From Neisseriaceae bacterium (lineage in GTDB: Bacteria; Pseudomonadota; Gammaproteobacteria; Burkholderiales; UBA11063), in NCBI GenBank assembly GCA_003963245.1, contig RXJX01000009.1, positions 25,057 to 89,056 of the forward strand: a stretch of DNA of 64,000 nt, written 5' to 3'. The notes below the pieces were generated by a model. The model was not told the DNA's origin, searched no databases, and worked only from the letters and a program-made list of their open reading frames with translations. A program made the translations under genes and the position numbers. Below, in pieces: positions 55,468 through 62,809 of this stretch (its first letter is position 1; the number at the start of each line of letters is the position of its first letter).

Positions 55468-55548
55468 GCTTCTCATTGCAGTTAATTTGTCTAGGTATTC
55501 GATAAACTTATCTAGTTTTTATCACTCAAATAACTAACAATGAGAAGC
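55468..55548. promoter_or_regulatory. Long inverted repeat upstream of LysR paralogue 2
   Basis: GCTTCTCATTG (55468-55478) and CAATGAGAAGC (55538-55548) are perfect arms; with one gap they extend to GCTTCTCATTGCAGTTA against its partner. The spacer is 59 bases. It lies 33-113 bases before the start codon. Operator, leader hairpin or small repeat element are all possible. Confidence 0.45.
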
Positions 55549-55593
55549 TACTCTTAGTTTATAACAAATTTCTAAAAAGAAGAATCACATTCC

Positions 55594-56124
55594 TTATTTT
55601 TTGCGTCCAAATGGAATCATTCTTAATAGTACTTCGTTTTTATCTATAATGTGGTGCTTTAGTGCTGCCAAAATATGAAGTGCAACAAATGCAATCATAA
55701 CATTAGCTAGTATTTCATGAACCTTACTAATTAACTCACTAGCAGAATCAGATTGAGCACCTATTATTGCAGGTAAGGTAAAAATACCCCAAAACTTCAA
55801 TGGGTAGCCATATGAATTAACCATAAGGATTCCTGATAGAGGAATTGCTAACATGAACAAATATAATGCTAGGTGCCCAAGTTTTGCCGCATAGCGCTCC
55901 ATAGTTGATAAAGATTCAACTGCTCCAGGGTAAGGACTAGTCAACCGCCAGATAACTCTGATTATCAACAGGACTAAAATTGTTAACCCAGTTTGTTTAT
56001 GAAAATTATATAAATTACTCTTTTCCAGTGTCAGACCAAGAATATAATTCAATAAAATAAGCGTTGCCATAGTCCAATGCAAGAACTTTGCAAATTTTCC
56101 ATAGCTGATATAGTTTTGATCCAT
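55594..56124 (-). CDS. Cytochrome b561
   Basis: 176 residues, four membrane helices. Candidate haem ligands are His in FLHWTMATLIL, FHKQTGLTILVL, LGHLALYLFML and KVHEILANVMIAFVALHILA. Inner-membrane electron carrier (CybB family), linked to ubiquinol or superoxide chemistry. MDQNYISYGKFAKFLHW at the start is typical. It lies downstream of the protective-antigen-like gene on the same strand. Confidence 0.85.
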   Translation of the reverse strand: MDQNYISYGKFAKFLHWTMATLILLNYILGLTLEKSNLYNFHKQTGLTILVLLIIRVIWRLTSPYPGAVESLSTMERYAAKLGHLALYLFMLAIPLSGILMVNSYGYPLKFWGIFTLPAIIGAQSDSASELISKVHEILANVMIAFVALHILAALKHHIIDKNEVLLRMIPFGRKK

Positions 56125-56182
56125 AATTTTTTACCTTTATTAAAATTTTACATTGATTACGCCGTACTCGATGGCGACTAAG

Positions 56183-56293
56183 TTAAATATTAAAGTGATG
56201 TACACCTAATCTCCTCTGGTTATACATCAAAAATAGTCCAGTAGTCATTATAAATGTCAACACTAATAGCAAAACAAGGATTTTAGAATTCAT
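56183..56293 (-). CDS. Possible 36-residue membrane protein
   Basis: ATG at 56293 to TAA at 56183: one membrane helix (ILVLLLVLTFIMTTGLFLMY) and a basic tail NQRRLGVHHFNI. It is 59 bases upstream of cytochrome b561 on the same strand. No clear Shine-Dalgarno. Small single-helix subunits are common beside cytochrome genes, but this could be chance. Confidence 0.3.
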   Translation of the reverse strand: MNSKILVLLLVLTFIMTTGLFLMYNQRRLGVHHFNI

Positions 56294-56397
56294 AACATGG
56301 AATTTAGAAATCTTGATATAATACTGAATGTTACACCATCAATAAAATCATATTTCTTAGACTTTATAAAAATTGACATTAATACATCGACCTCTAT

Positions 56398-56432
56398 AAA
56401 AAATTCCTCACATATCCTGTGAGGAATTTTAA
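56398..56432. terminator. Terminator after the protective-antigen-like gene
   Basis: AAATTCCTCACA (loop TATCC) TGTGAGGAATTT, a 12 bp stem with A and T runs. Read on the minus strand it is 43 bases beyond the stop at 56475. Confidence 0.88.
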
Positions 56433-56474
56433 ACAACAGGTTACACTAAAACTAAACCTATTTTATTTAGCATA

Positions 56475-59400
56475 CTATTTCCAAGTACGGAACCATAAAT
56501 CATCTCCTGCAGGGTTTGTCGAGTCAATGTAGGAAGAGTTCTGATCCATTGCAAACACGTTATACCCACCAACATTGATATAAGCATTAGGATTGTATGA
56601 ATTACTATTCATATCATAAGGAACAACAAATTCATTGTCGCTCAAAGGTGAACCATATTGATCAGCTCTCCAGCCATTTGCGAAATTACCTTTGTAGTTA
56701 ATTGAATTCCATACTGCAAAGTATTTATGACCTTCATAATTGGCGCTCACAGGTACATAAAGTTTGGTTGGAAATGGAAGTACAACATGTAATCCATTAA
56801 CCCAATTCGAACAATTATATGCTGCAGCTAATTCATTGCGCCCTTGATTCGATAAAGCATCTGCGGCAGTACCATCACCACATCCCATTATATTCCCATT
56901 GGTGGAAGCAGTCACCACAAACTCTGTCATTGGTAAAGCTAACGGAGATATAAATGGATTAATTGTTGAATTAGTTTCCCAGTCTGCAGCATTGGTCATT
57001 ACGATTTGACCTGCAGATTGATCAATATTGTATTGACCACCTGGTAGTAAAACACGAGAATAGCTTTTACCGTTTAAGTCAAAAGCAACATGAATCGCAT
57101 TATTAGTACCACCAAATAAACTTCTATAGGAAATATCAGTTACATTTGCATTTGTTGGGATGCTGAAATTGATATTAGCTGGAATAGTTAGTGTTCTAGC
57201 ATCGCTCTGGTACAAACCAATCCGATCGCTAACTGTTATAATAATTGACTTGGATGTTACTAGTGGGTTTATATTTGCAATGTTTACCGTGCATGACGAA
57301 CTATTACCATCGCAATTATAAGTTTGTGTACTTAAAAGCGTGTTGCCTGATTCATCTTGTGCACCTACAGTTACAGAGGTAAGATTCCCTAGTAAAGCTG
57401 GATTATTATTCAATACGCTGATTGTATAAGCTTTAGTATTTGTTGGAACCATACTTAAACTACTTGGTGTTAATTGATCAAGCGTTATACCATTTATTGT
57501 AACTTCATCTTTACTCAAAATAGTACGACCACCTTTGCCATCATAGTTATAGTAAGCGCCCGTATTGGTTAATATATTCCCACTTTCTATCTGCATTGAT
57601 GCAGGATCAGAATAAAACCATAAGCCATTTTCTGATATTTCTCCAGTTTGCAGGATACCACTACTTGAACTTTCATAGTAATTATAGCTTGAACCAGCTG
57701 TGAAATATTGATAAATTCCACTGCCACTAGATGATGCAGTTACAATACCCGGCACATCACTAAATGAAAGATAACGACCATTCGCATCAAGACCAGAACA
57801 ATAATACCAAGTTTGAGTACTACTATCTTTTGTAATAACTGATGAGATACCATTATACATACAATATACACGAGAAGTATTTGGTGTAATTGTACTATTT
57901 GTTTTTCCATTACCTAAATTCACGATAGAACCTGAATAGTTGCTAATATTTACTAGCCCAGTAACTGGAAGACCATTTTGGAAATATCTTTCTATACCAT
58001 TACTATCAGTAGTAGTTTTAAAGCCCTGTAAAGGATTTGCGGAATTATCATAATAAAAACGCAAACCATTTAAATCCATATGATCTGCTGGCGCAATATG
58101 GAAGGCATAATTACTCTGTAGTGGTAAATTCCATAGCGCAGTTTGCGTAGGCGCTACTGCAATGGCTGATTCATTACCAATAACGTTTAAACTGGTTTCT
58201 GGAATACTAAATTGCTGACCACTCGCAGTAAAATTAAATACGCCATTACTTTCTGTGGCATTAAATGCCCGCATAAATGCTTGACGTAGATTTAATCTTA
58301 GATTTGGGTTAACCGAGGTTTCGCTTGTAGAATATACAAATACTGCACGATCCTGTATCACACCGGGGAGCTGTAGCAATATATGTGAGGTCTCGTTATC
58401 AATCTGTGGCTGAAAATCTTGCCAGTGAATTCCAGGATCCATATTCACAGTTGGAATACCATTTTTTACATCAGAAGGACGAGAGTCAACTTGATTTGCA
58501 TTAATCTTAAATATTCCAGTATCTTGCCACTGATTTAGAAGATCTTGACCGAGTTGTATAGCACCGTCGCTTCCCCACGTCACCGCTGGCGATATTTCTC
58601 CTGGCATTAACGTTGTCTGTTCTAGCGCATTTCCACTATAAGCTGCATATAGCGCTGGACCAACAAAAACTGAAAGTGTTGGTGTTACATTACTAGCTCT
58701 CGCATTACCTATGTTTACATAGTTTAAATTAGCCGTTACATTTGCAGCATGACTAGAATCAGCTCCAACAGTATCAGCCCATGAACCTGTATCAGAACTA
58801 CTATTACCCCAAGCCCAAGTTCCTGTGGTGGTAATAGAGACGCTACTTTTTGCAGTATCTTGAAGTGGGTCAGGGCTAATTGTAACATCTTGTGACACAG
58901 CAACTGCAACTGACAACTGCTTTGAAAACTGAGACGTATCTGTATGGCTTAGCGATACACTATGACTTGATGAGAAAACAGGCTGCAAATCTACATTACT
59001 TACATTTACTATAATGTTAGGAAAAATAGCTACCAACGGATCAACTGGAACATTAATATTATCTGGAGTAAGTCCCATCACTTTTTCATAGTCGGTATAA
59101 TAGTCAGGTATAGTTTTGCCATTAGCCGCAGCATAATTGGCGTAATAAATTGGATAACCTTTTTGTGTAGGATCTGTAGGATTAGCTTTAAATAACTGCG
59201 GAACATTATTTACTATTTTAGCGATAAACCCATTGGTTTTCCAATCATTGGGGATTCCATCTCCAGCACAAGATAGCTGCGGATCAGATGGATTACTGCA
59301 AGGGTTGCTACTAGTGGTAGCTTGAAGACTTACTTTACCTTTTGTAGCTGTCTGAACTGTAATTTTGTTACGAGAGTAGTCATGAGCTGGAAGATAAAAC

Positions 59401-59885
59401 TGATTTGGTAATAAGCTTGATTTCTTACCTGATGGGTCTGTTATGTCAATACTTGGTACACTGCCAATTGGTGTTAACGTTAATACTACCTGATATAACT
59501 GACCTGCAGTTAACTGTATCGGATTGCTTATACCATTAATAAGCGCTGGTTGTCCAGCGATAGATATACTTGAACCCTGTGCAGCAGTAGTAAAACTATA
59601 TGTTCCGGTTGTTGCTGCATAATACAGACCGCTTAAACTTAAAGCCTGAGCGCCATTAATGGATGGAATACTACTCTCAACTGTAGCTACTGTTAATGTA
59701 TTCTTAAATTGAGTATCGCTGTAAAAAACTCCTATCATACCAGATGGTGCACTTTGTTGCAATGTAGCCTGTGCATTTTGATTAGCTTGAGAACCACCAC
59801 TACCACAAGCACTTAGCATAGTACTTGCTAGTACGGATAATAGTGCTGCTCTGAGAACGTTTTTCTGAATAGTTGTTATTCGCAT
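56475..59885 (-). CDS. Protective-antigen-like (binary toxin B) lipoprotein
   Basis: 1136 residues. Lipobox STMLSAC (C27). The PA14 domain (about 48-166) begins GMIGVFYSD and has TAGQLYQVVL. Next is GDGIPNDWKTNGF, then PDYYTDYEKVMGL and VDPLVAIFPNIIVNV (about 260-295), each matching anthrax protective antigen (DGIPDSLEVNGY; DPYSDFEKVTG; HPLVAAYPIVHV). The pore-forming domain (about 296-470) has an alternating polar/apolar stretch, TGTWAWG, GSWADTVG, ANLNYVNIGNA and INANQV. NMDPGIHWQDFQPQI to about 560 matches PA domain 3. Residues 600-830 carry YYDN/RYFQNG-like repeats, and Ig-like parts follow. No furin site is seen. No A-component gene lies beside it. Confidence 0.82.
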   Translation of the reverse strand: MRITTIQKNVLRAALLSVLASTMLSACGSGGSQANQNAQATLQQSAPSGMIGVFYSDTQFKNTLTVATVESSIPSINGAQALSLSGLYYAATTGTYSFTTAAQGSSISIAGQPALINGISNPIQLTAGQLYQVVLTLTPIGSVPSIDITDPSGKKSSLLPNQFYLPAHDYSRNKITVQTATKGKVSLQATTSSNPCSNPSDPQLSCAGDGIPNDWKTNGFIAKIVNNVPQLFKANPTDPTQKGYPIYYANYAAANGKTIPDYYTDYEKVMGLTPDNINVPVDPLVAIFPNIIVNVSNVDLQPVFSSSHSVSLSHTDTSQFSKQLSVAVAVSQDVTISPDPLQDTAKSSVSITTTGTWAWGNSSSDTGSWADTVGADSSHAANVTANLNYVNIGNARASNVTPTLSVFVGPALYAAYSGNALEQTTLMPGEISPAVTWGSDGAIQLGQDLLNQWQDTGIFKINANQVDSRPSDVKNGIPTVNMDPGIHWQDFQPQIDNETSHILLQLPGVIQDRAVFVYSTSETSVNPNLRLNLRQAFMRAFNATESNGVFNFTASGQQFSIPETSLNVIGNESAIAVAPTQTALWNLPLQSNYAFHIAPADHMDLNGLRFYYDNSANPLQGFKTTTDSNGIERYFQNGLPVTGLVNISNYSGSIVNLGNGKTNSTITPNTSRVYCMYNGISSVITKDSSTQTWYYCSGLDANGRYLSFSDVPGIVTASSSGSGIYQYFTAGSSYNYYESSSSGILQTGEISENGLWFYSDPASMQIESGNILTNTGAYYNYDGKGGRTILSKDEVTINGITLDQLTPSSLSMVPTNTKAYTISVLNNNPALLGNLTSVTVGAQDESGNTLLSTQTYNCDGNSSSCTVNIANINPLVTSKSIIITVSDRIGLYQSDARTLTIPANINFSIPTNANVTDISYRSLFGGTNNAIHVAFDLNGKSYSRVLLPGGQYNIDQSAGQIVMTNAADWETNSTINPFISPLALPMTEFVVTASTNGNIMGCGDGTAADALSNQGRNELAAAYNCSNWVNGLHVVLPFPTKLYVPVSANYEGHKYFAVWNSINYKGNFANGWRADQYGSPLSDNEFVVPYDMNSNSYNPNAYINVGGYNVFAMDQNSSYIDSTNPAGDDLWFRTWK

Positions 59886-60238
59886 GATTTCTTCCTCTTA
59901 AATGTATAAAGTGAATTTCTTCAATAGCATTAAAACACCCAAGAGTTGATTGTAAGCGTTGAAATAAGCAACATGACTAAAGATTTAGAATGTTTGACAC
60001 AGAATTTTGAAACCATGATACAAAACCGTATGTTAGACCACAAAAAAACTTGATAAAAAGTTAGAAAACTAGATAACACTCTTCAGACTTAGGGTAATTT
60101 AGTGGTATATATGACTTAGACATTGACAATATATATAATATTATGATTCAGATTACGAAAATATCTTGGAGCTTAAATGAATAAGAAAAGCAAAGCCTCA
60201 ACTGCAAAGTACAGTGGATAATACGAGTATTATACCTA
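59886..60238. other. AT-rich intergenic region upstream of the protective-antigen-like gene
   Basis: 353 bp. The ribosome site GAGGAAGAA lies just before the ATG at 59885. A TTGACA at 60123-60128 in an AT-rich run faces the plus strand. No RNA, repeat or convincing gene is seen. Confidence 0.5.
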
Positions 60239-60814
60239 TCATAAAGGTTGGTGTAGTTCTAATAAGTTTATTCTATATTCTCCTCTAGAAATACAATATT
60301 TTACATGTGGAGCTAATCGATGATCGGGTGGCAATTTGGGGTGTAACAAAGTGATATTTTGAACTTTCTTCATACCTAGTTTTTGCATGACTTTTTGTGA
60401 CCTAAGGTTTAATGTTGATGTATATCCTACAACGGAATCGATGCAAGAATCTTGAAAAATAATTTCAAAACATTTTTGGATTGCTTCAATTGCTAAACCT
60501 AATCCCCAGTACGCCCTACTCATATAAAAGCTGATAATAGTTTCTTTTATGGTATTTTGCTCATCAACACTGCGTTGCAATGCTCCTGCACAGCCTACAA
60601 ATTCTCCGCTTTCTTTTAATTCACAAGCAAAAATAGTATATCCGAACTGATTTAAATGTTCATTGAAAAGTTTTATATTACTAGCCGCATCTCCACATAT
60701 CATATACTCCTGAGGAATAAACTCCATAACTTCTAAATCTTGCATCATATTTCTGAAAGATTTAATGTCTATGTCGCGCCATGCACGCAATGTTAAATTT
60801 TGGGTTTTAAACAT
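60239..60814 (-). CDS. GNAT acetyltransferase (RimJ/RimL-like)
   Basis: 191 residues. LTLRAWRDIDIKSFRNMM at the start, FVGCAGALQRS as a core strand, YMSRAYWGLGLAIEAIQKC as the acetyl-CoA-binding segment (GLGLA in place of Q/RxxGxA), and NLRSQKVMQKLGMKKVQ at the end. Cytoplasmic. These enzymes acetylate ribosomal protein N-termini or small molecules; the substrate is unknown. Monocistronic. Confidence 0.82.
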   Translation of the reverse strand: MFKTQNLTLRAWRDIDIKSFRNMMQDLEVMEFIPQEYMICGDAASNIKLFNEHLNQFGYTIFACELKESGEFVGCAGALQRSVDEQNTIKETIISFYMSRAYWGLGLAIEAIQKCFEIIFQDSCIDSVVGYTSTLNLRSQKVMQKLGMKKVQNITLLHPKLPPDHRLAPHVKYCISRGEYRINLLELHQPL

Positions 60815-60866
60815 AAAGTCCGCTATAGTATTACATCTTATTCAAATAATAAGCTATGTTACCCTG

Positions 60867-61388
60867 CTAAGGAAGCTCAGCAATTGGAATACTTCCTGAT
60901 ATATCTATAATAAACGAACCTTCTTCAATATCAAAAGTAGCATTTAACATAGCATATTTGTCCTTCTTTATATTAAACTCATTAATTGTCCCTAATACTT
61001 TTATATCACAAGTTTTATTAATCTTCTTATTATAGGTAGAATTGTATTCCCTTAAGTAAGACTCACCAATCTTTTTTTGACAATCAAACGACCATCCTGT
61101 ATGTATCATTAAAAGCTGGCTAACAACTCTAAATGCGACATCTGCTGTAAAATGATAAATACCGTCATCGGGCATACTATAGCCTAAAATGTCAACATAG
61201 GCTAATATACTGTTTTTATCAACTGAGACCGAAGTAATTTCACAAATATGCTTCATCCAACCACTTTGTAAATAATTCGACATAAATGGAGTATAAGTTT
61301 CTTTATCTAACTTCATCAGTGTATTATCCATATTACCTTTCAAGTTGACCGCTCCCAAAATAGTATTAGTTAAGGTGTGGACAATCAA
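60867..61388 (-). CDS. Hypothetical protein, possibly hot-dog fold
   Basis: 173 residues, no signal peptide. Alternating strands around one helix (FTADVAFRVVSQLLMIHTGW) and a strand-rich C-terminus (MLNATFDIEEGSFIIDISGS) would fit a hot-dog thioesterase of the FcoT kind, but no catalytic residues could be identified. The start is uncertain: later Met residues at positions 20 and 25 are alternatives. A MITE lies just upstream. Confidence 0.4.
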   Translation of the reverse strand: MIVHTLTNTILGAVNLKGNMDNTLMKLDKETYTPFMSNYLQSGWMKHICEITSVSVDKNSILAYVDILGYSMPDDGIYHFTADVAFRVVSQLLMIHTGWSFDCQKKIGESYLREYNSTYNKKINKTCDIKVLGTINEFNIKKDKYAMLNATFDIEEGSFIIDISGSIPIAELP

Positions 61389-61418
61389 AGCGGATTATTT
61401 CTAACCAATTTTAATATT

Positions 61419-61573
61419 ATGAAACCTCTGCACATTAATTTATTCTAGATAAAATTGTTGTTAAATGCAAATTAATTGCCTTATTATTTAACGCATTAAG
61501 AACATTTATTTGCTAATATACAGCCAAATTTATTGTAACTTATCTAATTTATTTTTATGTGCAGAGGTTTCAT
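61419..61573. mobile_element. MITE-like element with 17 bp perfect terminal inverted repeats
   Basis: ATGAAACCTCTGCACAT (61419-61435) is the exact reverse complement of 61557-61573. 155 bp in all, no coding potential, AT-rich interior. The base before each GAAACC end is preceded by ATTAT (61416-61420) and followed by ATTAT (61572-61576), which may be a 5 bp target duplication, though part of this follows from the AT ends. The GAAACCTCTGCA end recalls ends of IS5-family elements (GAGACCTTTGCA). It is probably a non-autonomous derivative; no transposase is in the window. Confidence 0.75.
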
Positions 61574-61719
61574 TATAGTATATAGATTATCATTTCGATA
61601 ATTGAACCTAAACTCGCATTCTTTTAGATGTAAGTAAATGTACTTTTAGAAATATCATGAAACTTTACTAACCTAGTTTTGGCAAATGACCAAAAGCTCT
61701 CTATACACAAAATAAAATC

Positions 61720-62334
61720 TTAACTAGAACTAACGTTAACTACTGAAGATAGCAGCATTTCTTTTAAATCTTTCATTGCACTCATTTGCTCTGGGATCAA
61801 AACCTCTGACGTCTGTTCATGCAATATCATGAAGTAGACTAAACTAGCAATCTTTATCATTGTAAATACTGGGTTAATTTCAGGATGTTCAATTTTTTTG
61901 TAATATACACTAAATAACCGAATATACCGACTAGTGACATCGTCAATTGGTCGGTTATATTCCTTTAGTATGTCATTATTAGTATTAATTAAATTACGTT
62001 GATAAATAATCGCAAATTTTTTACCCTCATTACTGAAAAAAGCTTCTAAATAAACATCTAAGCCCCAATTAATATACTCAATTAATTCATCTTTAGTTGC
62101 TGTCTCAAGGTTGGATGGCTGAAATTTGACAAACTTATCAATTATTAAATCTGAGCTGTACCGGACTACTTCTTGATAAAACTTTTCTTTGCTTTTAAAA
62201 TAATAACTAACCATTGCACTATTTACCTCAACAATGTCAGTAATCATCTTATTACTTACTTGATCGTAATTATATTCAGCAAATAGTTTGACCCCAGCAT
62301 CAAGTAATTGATCACGTGTTTGATTTCTAGCCAA
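61720..62334 (-). CDS. TetR-family transcriptional regulator
   Basis: 204 residues from a TTG at 62334, chosen because AGAGGTGG lies 6 bases upstream; the other in-frame start (62361, also TTG) has no ribosome site. The N-terminal helix-turn-helix is ITDIVEVNSAMVSYYFKSKEKFYQEVV, with LLDAGVKLFAEY before it. The ligand domain contains YLEAFFSNEGKKFAIIYQRN, as in TetR_C_15-like regulators. It is divergent from the lipoprotein gene at 62810, with a palindrome between them. Confidence 0.85.
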   Translation of the reverse strand: MARNQTRDQLLDAGVKLFAEYNYDQVSNKMITDIVEVNSAMVSYYFKSKEKFYQEVVRYSSDLIIDKFVKFQPSNLETATKDELIEYINWGLDVYLEAFFSNEGKKFAIIYQRNLINTNNDILKEYNRPIDDVTSRYIRLFSVYYKKIEHPEINPVFTMIKIASLVYFMILHEQTSEVLIPEQMSAMKDLKEMLLSSVVNVSSS

Positions 62335-62809
62335 GCACCACCTCTTTTCTTCACAAGCCAATAATCGCTAAAGCTAGTTAACTAGCAATATAACAAATAA
62401 TGCCTTAGTAAGTAAGCTTTTTTAGATTGTTTCCAGCATCTATTCTACCATAAGCTCAAAAATCATGAAATGATAGTATTATTATGTTCAATATTATATC
62501 ATCGCATAAATTAACCAATCAGTTGATTAATAACTAACTAATCGATTAGTTTATGATAAAATATAAGCTGAACTATTAAGTTAAATCGATACGAATAACT
62601 ACAGCTCTTGTACCCCATTTGATAAATAAATTATAAGAATTAATTATGCACGACCAATTTCATCCACTCATAATGTTTGATTTTGAACACGGGGGACAGA
62701 TAAAAAACGATACCGCGTAGGCAGCAATAAAATACAAGATTCAAAGGCTATGAATATACTTTATGATTGGCTCATATTTTTGATTACACAATATAGGAGG
62801 AAAAAACTA
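62335..62809. promoter_or_regulatory. 475 bp divergent control region with a TetR-type operator
   Basis: AACTAATCGATTAGTT (62536-62551) is a perfect 16 bp palindrome, and AATCA-GT-TGATT (62516-62527) lies just before it. Both are between the TetR gene and the lipoprotein gene, 200-260 bp from either start. TAAAAT (62557-62562) is a possible -10 after the palindrome. No gene is seen; a 25-codon open frame at 62646 is unsupported. TATAGGAGGAAA precedes the ATG at 62810. Confidence 0.55.

Noticed and set aside
60178..60222. 14-codon open frame with a GGAG ribosome site
   Set aside because: Too short, no hydrophobic or other feature, and no neighbour that it could serve as a leader for.
62646..62720. 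25-codon open frame upstream of the 62810 lipoprotein
   Set aside because: No ribosome site and no recognisable feature.
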